From Melastoma dodecandrum (taxonomy: Eukaryota > Streptophyta > Magnoliopsida > Myrtales > Melastomataceae): a stretch of DNA of 64,000 bases. Below the pieces are notes generated by a model that was not told the DNA's origin, searched no databases, and saw nothing but the letters and a program-made list of their open reading frames with translations. Location: NCBI GenBank assembly GCA_029817715.1, contig JARUPY010000164.1:438001-502000 (forward strand), read 5' to 3'. The translations under genes and the position numbers were made by a program. Positions 34,044 to 44,373 of the stretch are shown in pieces (position 1 is the first letter of the stretch; every line of letters starts with the position of its first letter).

Positions 34044-35150
34044 AACGTTTTTTTTTTTTTTTTTTTTATATTTTAGCTTTTGTTCTTTTATTCTTTTGTT
34101 TTGCATTTTACCCGAGCGTTAAGACGAAGATGTTATTTTTTTTTATTAAAAGAACTCTTTTTTTTAATTTGGCCGATCATCTTTTTAATCACGTGGGTGT
34201 TCATGCTATTATATTTAAAAAAAAAAATTTAAAATCATTTTAATTTCTTTTTCAGACTCTTAAAATTCTATTTTTTTTTAATATTTTAAAATTCATTTTC
34301 TAATTTTTTTAATCCCCTTTGTACTTAGTTCTTTTCAATTGTTTTACGATATACGACGGCCATAATCGTTATCTATTGAGAGCTTGCATTAGCTAGATAT
34401 CTTTTTTCAAAATAACTCGTACGATAATTAATCCCTTTCTTCGAACAATTTACTTTGTTGTTTTGATTTTTATACAGATATCTAGGGGGTGTGCCTTGCG
34501 GACAACCAAGGCACGGACCCCACTCAACGCATTCAAGACAACGGAGATTATGTATATTCGAGGGGTTATTTGGATTCTCGAAGGTCAAGACCCTCTGAAG
34601 ACGGCTTCGCACTCACCAACGTTACGGCATCAACGGCTCGCCAGGTTCGCCGTAAACCCATTCTAAAAACGGCACCGTAAGGTATACACGCTAACGGGAG
34701 CGTTATATGAAAAGTGAGAAATGATACAAATACTCGATTCTCCATTGAATTTATTTTTTGGCTTAGAAACTGTTAAGGGCATTAATAAATCTATGATTGT
34801 TTGAATTTTTGCCCCAAAATCAACTTTCATGAAATTTTCTTCTAAAAAATGATTCACGTAGACATTTTATATATTATTAAGCTTGAGAATTTTTTATATA
34901 TATCAAACAACTTCTTTTCTAAAACCGAGCTCAAATAAATTTAGACATCGGAAACACACGATAAAAGCCTCCCTTTTCTTTGTGATGCATGCGATTTAGT
35001 AATCCCTAATTCCCGAACCTTAACGAATCTCTATACTTTTTGTAACTTGAAATTAAAATAAGTTATTGGCGACTCCGATATTTTCAAAATCCGAAGCCTT
35101 ATCGTCAAGGGAGAATATTCATTTTAATGGAATCGAAAACGGGATCCACC
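34044..35150. other. AT-rich tail of the gene-fragment island
   Basis: It begins as the continuation of an intron (T-runs at 34048-34067) and holds A/T homopolymers to 34330. A frame at 34463-34680 (GGVCLADNQGTDPTQ-like) has no assignment. The part at 34975-35100 ends with GTTATTGGCGACTCCGATA. This resembles the GTGGCGACTCCGTATAA block in the Tat-B LTR and may be an LTR scrap. No gene is seen. Confidence 0.4.
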
Positions 35151-35409
35151 CTCGACATAGGTTCCTATCGAGCCCTGACATCTCCGTATAATCCCAGGCG
35201 AAGCAATCTCGAAATTTGTGTAACAGCTCTTTTAGGGCTAATGCTAGCTCCTTGTTTGGAATTGCACTCATGTACGTCAGTCGGGAATTTTCGTTGGAAC
35301 CAAGTTTGATGCTAATTAATTGTCTGGAGATGAAAACAATGTTTCTCGACTATAACCGTCGAGTTGAAAGGAAAAACCGCTTAGAAATGGCCTTGAATTG
35401 AAATGGCAA
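35151..35409 (-). pseudogene. Tat-A RT N-terminal piece between the two insertions
   Basis: Leftward reading gives ELLHKFRDCFAWDYTEMSGLDRN, the block before RT in Tat elements (shortened here: HKFRDCFAWDYTEMSGL). Homology ends near 35150 at the island edge. On the right it ends at the Tat-B target duplication. It is the key evidence that 28.5-31.6 kb and 56.5-61.5 kb belong to one element. Confidence 0.75.
35405..35409 (+). repeat. Target-site duplication of Tat-B, left (GGCAA)
   Basis: GGCAA directly precedes TGTAATACC and is identical to 56461-56465. Confidence 0.85.
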
Positions 35410-36475
35410 TGTAATACCTCAAATATCCTTTCCTATTCAGAAATACTTCATTTGATTCCCTTAATTGTATTAAATAAAATTTACTTCCTAAACGGGAGCA
35501 CATACACACGTTACAGAAGACGCAGGGATAGATGGAAACGCTCCCCCCGTTTCAACTTGCAAACTTTATGACTTTCAAATGTTACTTTCCTATATAGAAG
35601 AGATACACACACACACACACACACAAAAAGAGAGACAGACGTACAAAAAAAAGCTCCCTCCCTCTAAGCGTTCTTCGAGCCTCCTCTTTTTCCCGACGAG
35701 CCTCTCGACCAAGGTAAGCTCATGGAGCAATGGAGACTCCCCGACCAGCTTAACCGTGGAGGACACGTTCCGGTTTCACAAGTTGACGGTTGCGGCAAGA
35801 AGAAACAACGGCAACCCCGGACAATCTCCGATGTCCTCCCCTTGCCGTCTCCATGCTCGAGGCCTTCTCTCCGGCATCTAGGATCTGCCCTACCTCGTCC
35901 AAAGAAGAGGAGGACTCAACTACCACCTTTCGTAACCTCGTAGCTTCGCGGGGGCTCCCCTTTTGCTTTGATGTTTTCTTATTTGCGCAGCCGCAAGGAT
36001 TGGACAGCCGAGAACCAACTCTCGGAGACATCCTGTGGTCGCCAAAACAGGCCAAGACTCTCACATCCCCTTCCTTTCATACGTCCTAGCATGTTGGGAT
36101 GTGTTGCAGCCCTCCCATCGAGCCAAAATAGCTCGGTAAGTCTAAGCATGTTTCGGATCAGTTTGCGCAATCTTCGATTTTTACTGTATATACATACTTA
36201 TCAGAATCGCGCGAAACTACTTGCATTTGATTCCTAGCTTAAATACGGTTCTAAAGACACCAACCAAGCTAAATTTGAGTTCTTAACCTAGGAGTTTCGA
36301 ATAAAACATTGTACTGGTTACAAAAGACCGAGTTTCGCACGTTTGAACATCACCGTTTGCATTTTTGTCATACGTCGAACTTCAAATATACTCTAGACAT
36401 GTCACACTAGCTATACATGATGTTTCATGTACAAATGTTTAGTGGTTTTAAAAAGACATGGCATTTACATACTCC
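35410..36475 (+). repeat. Tat-B 5' LTR, left part
   Basis: Matches 53930-54993 with few differences, including the (CA)n at the same place. Homology stops at GGCATTTACATA, where the truncated Copia sequence begins. Confidence 0.93.
35605..35624. repeat. (AC)n microsatellite in Tat-B 5' LTR
   Basis: Ten AC units. The 3' LTR has eleven at 54129-54150. Confidence 0.95.
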
Positions 36476-36479
36476 ACGC

Positions 36480-37714
36480 TCACGACCAATTACCCCATTT
36501 CTCCGATGACTTATTACTCCTCTTGAAAGGTTCATGACGCCTTTCAGAAGACCTAACAGTGGCAAAAGTAACGACACCTCTTATAACATACAAGCAATTT
36601 AATCGACTCTCAATCATCCACAACTGCTTTCCTTGGCGAACATTGAGGGCTCTATGTGAAGCGGAAAATTCGTACCCTTTGGCTTCTAAAATACAAACAG
36701 AAATAATATTTCTCATGATGTTAGGTACATGTCGGACATCTGCTAACTCTCTCACTGTTCCATCCTTTATTCTGAGTCGAACCGTTCCCGCACCTGCAAC
36801 TTTACACTTGTGACCATTACCCAAGCATACCTCTTCACCTGCAATGGAACAATATGTGGTGAACATCGCCCCATAAGGACTCATGTGAAAGTACTCCCTG
36901 ACTCGGTTTAAGCAGTCTGCACCTCACTAGCCATGAGTACGTCTCCGTCTCTGGCATCACAGTCGCAAGTGTACACAGCAATTGTCGCTGACGTTTTCAA
37001 TCCTTCATCCTTCCATGCTAGCTTCATGCAGTTTTTCTTTATGTGTCCCTTCTTACCACAATGGAAGGACCTTACCTCGCCACTACCTTTGGATCTAGTC
37101 CTGCCTACTGTTAATGCCTTCGCCATCGATCGGCCTGCTTCACCCGTCAATTCTTTATCAATCAAATATTTTGATAAAAGGGTAGACCATACCTCGTCAA
37201 CTGTGATAACACTTCTCCCATACAAGAACGTCTCCCTAAAGCTTTGGTATGAAGCGGGCAGTGAACATAACAGCAGCAACGCCTGGATCTCCTCATCGAT
37301 CTTGTCGCCGATCCTCTCCAAATCCAAAGATGCAGACAACCAATTATTTAGGTAGGATTTAACGGACATACCTTCCGTCATTCTAAGCATGAAGAACCTT
37401 TGGCTGAGAAGATGTTTGTTGCTCGGAGTCCTCGTCATGTATAGACTCTCCAGCCTACTCCAAAGCCCAGCCGCTGTCGTCTCCTTAAGCACGTTTGTCA
37501 GAACCTCGTTGGACAAACACAGCTGAATCGCCGATAACGCTCTAGTATCTATCTCCTCCTACTGGTCACAAGTCAATTTCTAAGCGCTCTTCGACTGATC
37601 TGTAAGAGCCTTCTCCAATCCACCCTATATCAATGGCGCCCTCATCTTGACTTGCCACAAGCCGAAATTCATACTCCCATCCAACTTCTCAATCTCGAAC
37701 TTGCCACAAGCCAT
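36480..37714 (-). pseudogene. Copia gag and protease start (truncated copy)
   Basis: The gag ATG is at 37712-37714 (MACGKFEIEKLDGSMNFGLW). After three in-frame stops the UBN2-type gag continues LKETTAAGLWSRLESLYMTR and FFMLRMTEGMSVKSYLNNW. The knuckle reads SFHCGKKGHIKKNC: the first Cys of C-x2-C is Ser, so one zinc ligand is lost. The protease portion 36884-36480 has GTVRELADVRHVPNIMRNII and SVCILEAKGYEF, normal for Copia. The reading ends at the truncation. Confidence 0.8.
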
Positions 37715-37737
37715 GGATTTCGATTACATATAACCAA

Positions 37738-37749
37738 GCTCTGATACCA
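37738..37749 (-). other. Primer-binding site of the truncated Copia
   Basis: Minus strand TGGTATCAGAGC, two bases (AT) after the LTR end CCAACA. Confidence 0.9.
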
Positions 37750-38311
37750 ATTGTTGGCGCATGCGGAAGCCCTCGGTAGCATGTCGAACCGGATCTGGTT
37801 CTCGATCGAAAGTTAACGAAAAATAACGAAACATATTTTACGTGATTCGGTCAATCGACCTACGTCCACGGACGGAAAAGAAGATTTCACTATAACTATG
37901 GAGTACAAACTTAGGTTGAGACTCTCTCTAACCTGCTCGACCTCCCCGAGTACAAGATCCCGCTTTCCCGGTAAGAAATAACCCCGAAAGCATTTCCCGT
38001 GTTCCCCCAATACACACCCTTCTTTACCCCCGCACTCTTTGCACTCGTGTATCCCTCTTCTATTCTCTAAGGATTTGCTCTCTCTTGTCTCTTTTTTCTT
38101 CGCTTTGTATGACACCTATTTATAAAATAGATACCCCACATATATCGAAAATCTGACAGGTAAATATATTATGAGATATAATCTCATATCATCCAATATA
38201 TTTCCCTCAAGAGATATATTATCTCGCCTTTCGTATAATTCACTTATTCTCTAAATCGCAATATAACCGTCTTCAGGCCACAAAATCCTAATAGTGTTGC
38301 CGATTAGTATG

Positions 38312-38626
38312 CTCTTCAAGTCAGTAATCCAATAGTGCAAGTTTCAAGTCAATCTAAGGTCTGTAACGAAAGTTATGAACGAAAGAGTGAGATGTCCACA
38401 TGCAGATCCGAGCTCCGACAGTTTTGCTGCCTCTCATAAAAACGTATATAACTTTTAGCTTAGTTCACGAAAATAGGCTTACTTATACTCAAAACAAAGC
38501 TCTTGAAGTCAGGCATCTAATGGCATAAGTTTTAGGTCAATACAATTTCCAGAAAGAAAGTTATGAGTAAAAGAGTGGACTATCGACATGCAGATCCGAG
38601 CCTATAAGTCTTCGGATTCTTCGAAA
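38312..38626 (-). repeat. Inverted copy of the Tat-B LTR middle (matches 55009-55326)
   Basis: Its reverse complement matches 55009-55326: TGTTTTCGAAGAATCCGAAG at one end, GGATTACTGACTTGAAGAG at the other, and two CGGATCTGCATGT repeats between. In the 3' LTR this stretch is in direct orientation at the homologous place, so the 5' LTR has an inversion as well as an insertion. Confidence 0.85.
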
Positions 38627-38680
38627 ACACCAAAGAGCTTACGCCGAATAGTCCTGATCGGGATTGGCCATTGGATTACG

Positions 38681-40686
38681 CAGCTTCTCTGGGTTAACCT
38701 CATTATGGACACACTTGGGGCACTGGCATTGGCTACTGAACCTCCCACTGATCATCTGATGTGTAGGCCTCCAGTTGGTAGGAGGTAAGAATTTCTGGCT
38801 ACGAGGATATTATATAGGGAAGGAGTGACAAAGGTCACATACCAAGTTCTACAAATTTGCACTGTATGGTCTTTTGAGAACAAGGACTCAAAAAGATTAC
38901 TTAATGCATAAGACATGTGGCCAAGTCATAAAATTGTTTCGTTGTTTAGTTATGTCAGTAAATTCCTTTTCCTGGAAAGGTTTATTGTTAGAGAAAGTTT
39001 GAACATGAATCTCCAGCTGTAGTAACACTTCAATGCAGGTTTTGTGATTCGACCGCCTACCCAACTTTTTAAAAGCACACTCACCAGCACGCCTGTGGCC
39101 ATAGGACACTGCTTTTTAGAATCCTTTTCTTTAAAGGTGTCAAAAACATTGATTGTTGATGTTATCATGTTAAGGAGCAACCAAAAGAACACTTTTGCAT
39201 TTTGTCAATTAATGAGATAAACAAAGGTTTAGTAGGGATATGGTCAGCACAGATTATATGGCTGAAAATGTTATGGTAGCTTTCCGAATGTTGTACGTCA
39301 GTTATTTCTTGAGTAAACTATTATACCCCCTTTCTCAATGTATCCCTCAGTGAATGAAGTTTTCACTTTGCAGAGAACCTCTCATTACCAACATCATGTG
39401 GAGGAACTTGTTCATACAGGTATAGAACTGATGCTTTATCAAATGCGCATTGTGTTCTGTGCATATGTGCTGCCAATAATAGAGGGAATTTTGGAATTGC
39501 AGGCAATTTATCAGGTGACTGTATTACTCGTCCTCAATTTCAAAGGGCTGAGTCTACTTCATCTGCAGCATGATACCAGTGGTCATGCTACCAAAGTTAA
39601 AAACACAGTGATCTTTAATGCATTTGTCCTGAGTCAGGTAAGTCTTCCAACATTTGATACTTTTCTTGACCGTTCGAGTATTCATATTCGGGAATTTCTT
39701 TAGTGTTCCGTTGGTACTAAAGGATTTTTAAGTCAAGGTCTCCTATGCAGATTTTTTTTACTCACTTTTGTGGAAGAACTTTTAACTCCTGTTTAATTGC
39801 GCATCGTACACGTGGTGTTGACAGATTAATAGGCCACATAAGTTTATGAGAGTTGGCTTCCCTTTGTTAATTTATTAACCATTAAAAACAGTGGCAATGT
39901 AGATTCTCGGGCCTGCGTGTTTAATCTTGTAGCATTTTTCAAAGGGATTTAGAATAACTGGAAAAATAATCTTGACTTGTTGATGATCGTTATTGTAGCT
40001 TTTCAATGAGTTAAATGCCCGGAAGCCAGATGAAATCAATGTGTTCAAGGGGGTTACAAAGAATTATCTCTTCATGAGTATTGTGGGCTTAACTCTTGTC
40101 CTGCAGGTAGGAATCTTTGTCCTGAAGCTCCTTTTTCCCCTAGAAGGGTCTTTTCTTTTTGTTTCCTTTTTGAGCCAGGCATACTAATGGTCTGTGGGCT
40201 CCACTTGTTCTATGAATTTAGGTGATTATCATAGAGTTTCTTGGGAAGTTTACCTCCACGGTGAGACTTAACTGGAAGCAGTGGTTGATTTGTATCATCA
40301 TCGGCTTCATCAGGTCAGTGATTGCGGGAACTAATCGCGTCTAGTGAAATTTTGACTTTTTGTCAAGTGGACAACTCTCTTACTTTTGTGCACCTCCCCC
40401 CTACCTATAAATGTAGTTGGCCTCTCGCTGTCATCGGGAAGATGATCCCTGTCCCGGAGACTCTGGTCGATGCATATATTAAACGAGCCTGCTGTTGCTG
40501 CCGTCCTACCCCACCAGGTAAAAACTCCTTGTTGCTAGCTGCTTGTTATGAGAACTTGACCTTTTCTTTATAATGTAAGCAACACTCACGCGAAACCCAT
40601 CACCCTTTCTTTTGTTAGCCGACAAGAGCATTGAGATGGAAGGATTGGGAGAGAAGAAAGACAAGGACGGCCAGCACAACGTATGA
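38681..40686 (+). pseudogene. 3' end of an autoinhibited Ca2+-ATPase gene (ACA8/9/10 type)
   Basis: Seven exons with intact GT-AG sites: 38681-38784, 39374-39419, 39503-39637, 39999-40106, 40222-40313, 40417-40517 and 40619-40686. They total 654 nt in one frame: 217 residues and a stop. The first reads [20 protein letters not shown], the highly conserved fifth/sixth membrane-segment region of P2B pumps, then RPPVGRREPLITNIMWRN. Later segments (VTVLLVLNFKG; NARKPDEINVFKGVTKNY; LVLQVIIIEFLGKFTSTVRL; WPLAVIGKMIPVPET) follow in family order. The tail is Cys- and Lys-rich (RACCCCRPTPP). The family exports Ca2+ from the cytosol. All catalytic domains are upstream and missing, so it is a gene fragment although its frame is undamaged. 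Confidence 0.9.
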
Positions 40687-41176
40687 TATGTTTTAGATGG
40701 GATATGGTAGGTATCGAAGGGTAAAGAAAACTAGGGTTGGTTGCTCTTGTAGGTAGAAGTCTCGTACCTGTGAAAATCTTACAGCTCGTCGCTTTTGGCA
40801 CTAGGAGCATAGAGGTAGTATTTTCAAGTCTTACGAGTTGCCGGGGGGTGGTATATTTTGATGGGATTTTTCTTCTTTCTCAATTGTCCATTCCTTTTAC
40901 CAAACAGTGGTCCAAATATATTTGGGAGAGGAGATGCTTAATGATGAAGATTCAATTTGGGGTGTGTTTTTATTACAGACACTTATATATTCCCATCCCA
41001 TGTACTTTGGAATATGAAAAGGAAATTGCTCTGAATTGGCATGAGGAGATTTTGGTGTCCCATGAAAAACGAGTGAAGGGAGTGGGAGGGCGTAATTGTA
41101 GGGAGGGGAGCGGCCGAAAGGAATGCATGGGAGAGATGAGAAAGCGGGGGAACGTCCACATGTTTGTTCTTTGTGG
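40687..41176 (+). other. 3' flank of the Ca2+-ATPase fragment
   Basis: No motif is seen. It presumably contains the pump gene's 3' UTR and downstream DNA that came with it. It ends where Tat-B LTR sequence resumes at TTTCTTTCAAGTATAAATA. Confidence 0.5.
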
Positions 41177-42311
41177 AATTTCTTTCAAGTATAAATATGC
41201 ACATTTTCATGAATTAAGCAGAAGGTTATGCATGTTTCTTTGATAGGCACTAAAACTGCCGCGGTTGAGAATCATTCAATTACGCGTGATTTTCCATCAT
41301 GTCTTGAACTTGCTTGATGTCATTGATATGTTTCTAAGTCCATGATTATCGCGTTTATCATGTATATATTACTATTTACTAATCATTTTCCTATCTTGAT
41401 GTTTTCGCATGGGAAAATACAATCTCATCAATCCGAGTGACGTTCGGGACATATTGAAGGTTGGCGGGCTCAAACACCTCACATCGTTCGCTTCTGTTTT
41501 TTCAACTTCAAGATGATGCACGGTGGATCGTAGTAGAAACACTCCAGACGGCCCCAACCAACAAACCGAAGGTACAAAGGGGAGGTGCGGGCCTCCCAAA
41601 ATTACTCATTTACACATGTAACGGGCTGCGGGCCCAAGTACATAGGGCCGCAGTCACCACCCTTTCCCGCCCTTTTTTATCTAAATTATTGTTTATGAGT
41701 GTTGTGGTGCATGCTGTTAGGCCCCTTAGGATTTTTGTCGCATGTGACTGTTAAACAAATACACATGAGTTCGGGTCCAACGCCTGAATCGGGTCCAGCG
41801 CCCGTAAAACAATCATGAGTCCGGAGTCATGCCCGGATCGGGTCCAACTCCCGTTAACAAAAAGCAAACTTTTGGAGCAAACGCCACCTCTTCATACGTT
41901 TAGATGTAAGACTTAGTAATTAGGAATCCCCAAATCTACTCTGGTTTTCCGACTTAAACCAAGCTTTTAAAAACTAAGTCGGTGGTGACTCCGTATAATT
42001 AAAAAACAACAACCCTTTTTTACGAAGTCATTTTGGATGGGTGACGGCAACGCGAGCTTCTCTTGGAACCTCCTGAAGCTCCTCGGGCCATGCGCTCCTT
42101 TTCGCCCGTCGCCTCTTAAGGATGCATGGAGACGATCGGCGAATCGTTTGGGCAGACCCAATCAGGAATCGAATGAGGGACTACCCCGGTCTTTTCCACA
42201 GAGTTCGACGTTCGAGTCGTGAAGCCGACCAGAAGACTCTAGGGGAGCGCGCCCGGATCATCGGGTCGTCCGAACCGCAGCGCGCGTGCTAGGCTGGAAG
42301 GCGCGCGTACA
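41177..42311 (+). repeat. Tat-B 5' LTR, right part
   Basis: Matches 55327-56460. The 3' LTR TATAAAGG at 55717 is TACAAAGG here (41575), so this copy of the promoter is damaged. It ends GCGCGCGTACA seven bases before the primer site. A GGGTCCAxCxCCxGxx(A/T) motif is repeated three times at 41775-41860. Confidence 0.93.
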
Positions 42312-43000
42312 TCCCGGATGGCGACTCCACTGGGGACTCTGCATGCGGATTCTTTTCGAACGCTCTTACATTTTTAGTCCACATGCGGAGGGGAGTTCTT
42401 GTTTGCGCATGTACTTGTTCGGCTCGGTGCCTTTTATTTGTTCTCATGGTTGTGTTCGTTTACCGCTTACTAGGCATGTCTAGGAATGCCCGAACCCGGG
42501 GCTAGGATTTTTAGGGGGGTCACCGAAAGGTCCAGCCGGCTGCTCTTTGCGGTTTGGTTTTTTGGCCGGGGCCCCGCCTCCCTTAGTCCGAGGGAGGTTT
42601 AGAAGCCTCCATCCGAGAGTCTAGTATTGTTTGTCCACTACAGGTACCAGACGCCGCTACTAAGTGACTATCACCTGTACAGGGACAGGTTTCAGGTATG
42701 TTTTGTATGTGATATATTGTAAGAACTAACTTTGTTCATTTTGCAGCGGTTTGGGTTGGTTGCGGGGGTTTCCTCGATTCCTTTTTTCCCTTCCCTATCT
42801 TCCCTGTTTATGTTTCTACATTCATTCACACTCATTCTGCATGAGTGTCTGTTGATCAGTAGTCGATGCATCAACATATTTGTTCAATGTCATCACTCTT
42901 CAAACATAAAAAAAAACTCGTCTGCAAATACACCTCATACTAGGATTTGGTTTGGATTGTCGTTACAATTGAATGACGTCCAAGCTTGTAGGTTGATCTC
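42312..43000 (+). other. Tat-B primer-binding site and leader
   Basis: TGGCGACTCCACTGGGGAC at 42319-42337 is the primer site typical of Tat/Ogre elements (tRNA-Arg-like, from memory). The following 650 bases have no ORF of note and should hold the packaging signal. The ORF1 start codon is at 43001. Confidence 0.8.
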
Positions 43001-44093
43001 ATGGAGTCAATAGCGCTACGCAAGGGGGTTCCGTCTACGGATTTGCTTCGACGATGGCTCGATGTGTTCAGGCCCTCAGAGAGGGAGTTCGTGCAACAAA
43101 AGCTTGGAGGTCTCTTTCACCTCATCCGCATGGAAGTCGACTGGTTCCTGCTTCAGCATCTCTTTGCTCGCTGGGATCCTGAGAGCTATACCTTTAGATT
43201 TGGCACTTTGGAACTGACACCGACTTACGAAGAATATGGGGATCTATCTATACTACCTCCTCACTCGGGAATCCTTCCCCTGCCCTATGACGACAAGCCA
43301 AGGAACTACGTAGCTCGCCTTCTTCAAATCTCACCAGCAGTTGTACCCAGCTTGTTTACCACGGAAGGACATATCAACTTCAACAGGCTCTTCGAGTTAC
43401 GCAACACACCGTATGAGCCACGCATGGGAGACGGTCAAGGATCAGCGAGGGCATTTATCCTCTTGTTCATAGGGACGATACTCTACCCATACAGTGAGAC
43501 ATTGCTCAACAAGCGAACAATCTACTTGACAAAAGCAATCATCGAAAGAAGGCCTTTTCTTCCCAACCTGGTCGGCGAAACAAATTACAGCTTCACCCGG
43601 ATTGCGCGCCGAGCTAGAGAGGGTGTGCAAAATTACAAGTTTACGTTCAGCCCGACACTGTTCCAGGCTTGGTTCTATATCCACATCGGCCTCAGACGGG
43701 AACAGTTTCCAGATCTGCTCGATCGCATATCAGAGCACGCTCGGCTTCCGACTCGTACCTTTGCAGGTGTCCGCTCTCTTCCGCTCTCTGGAGCCAGAGG
43801 ACTTCTACCAGATGGCCAAATGCTTCGACGTGGATTGGGCCATCATAAGCTCCCTTGATGGAGATAACATCCCGATCGTCAGGATCACCGGGACGTCTTA
43901 CTACTGTCCGGCACGGGTCATGCACCAGTTCGGAGGAATTCCTCGGATTAGAGCAGCACCAAATAAACCATTTGATCCGATCGACCTAGACAACCCACCA
44001 CCAAGGGGCGTAATTCGGCGAGGAACGACACACTTCGCACACGTGTGGATGACTCTCACAGAGAAAGAGTTCGACCTTCCCCCAAAACATTAG
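43001..44093 (+). pseudogene. Tat-B ORF1, PMD-like protein
   Basis: The frame starts MESIALRKGVPSTDLLRRWL. It contains FARWDPESYTFRFGTLELTP and TYEEYGDL, the FWDPxxxxFxFGxxxLTPTxEEY pattern seen in plant-mobile-domain proteins and Ogre ORF1. It shifts frame at about 43770-43800; in the new frame EDFYQMAKCFDVDWAIISSL and so on runs to 44093. Repaired length would be near 363 residues, with no intron. The function of ORF1 in Ogre elements is unknown. It lies in sense, directly before gag. Confidence 0.75.
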
Positions 44094-44373
44094 AAGGACA
44101 TCGACGTCCAGTCAGCTTGTTTCCAAAAGAAGCGCATTACTCCTTGGGATCGCATTTAAGGATTGACTCTATCATAACGGGCTTGAAATCCCATTTCATC
44201 TTTTATTCGTCAAACTTTTTAATACTCTTTGTAATAAACTTCATCTTAAATGTTGTTTTGCTGACTTGTTTTCTCTCTCTTGGATTGTGTTCATTGTAAT
44301 TACAATCCAATCCTTGCATTAGACATGATCATGCATCATTACATATCATGCATCCAAAGTATCACATTGCTCG
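44094..44373 (+). other. ORF1-gag spacer of Tat-B
   Basis: Non-coding, 280 bases, T-rich in the middle, with CATGATCATGCAT and related CATG strings at 44320-44350. No feature can be assigned. Confidence 0.5.

Larger units (their letters stand above)
31680..35150. mobile_element. Island of fragments from three host genes inserted in Tat-A RT
   Basis: Tat-A RT stops being recognisable near 31680 and resumes near 35150. The 3.4 kb between holds, in order, part of an LHT8-like amino-acid transporter gene (minus), part of an ATL RING-H2 gene (plus), part of a SUO-like BAH/TFIIS gene (plus), and a non-coding tail. Pieces of unrelated genes fused in mixed orientation are typical of Helitrons and Pack-MULEs. 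I could not find convincing terminal inverted repeats, nor a Helitron TC/CTRR end with hairpin, so the type and exact ends remain open. Repeated double-strand-break repair is an alternative. Confidence 0.55.
36476..38311 (-). mobile_element. Truncated Copia element inside the Tat-B 5' LTR
   Basis: Minus-strand sequence: an LTR part (37752-38311) ending GCGCCAACA, a primer site, gag, and the beginning of protease. It stops dead at 36476 against Tat-B LTR sequence. Integrase, RT and the other LTR are missing. The LTR part contains TATTTTATAAATAGG at about 38115-38130, a plausible TATA region. Upstream (38312-38626) the sequence equals an inverted piece of the Tat-B LTR, so the true start of the Copia LTR is unclear. 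Confidence 0.75.

Noticed and set aside
31680..35150. Assigning the gene-fragment island to a Helitron
   Set aside because: I could not find a convincing 3' hairpin with CTRR or a 5' TC end in the right place, nor terminal inverted repeats for a MULE; the class is left open.
38588..38788. Start of a short independent gene at 38588
   Set aside because: The first part is inverted LTR sequence that happens to be in frame; the conserved part is the Ca2+-ATPase exon from about 38681.
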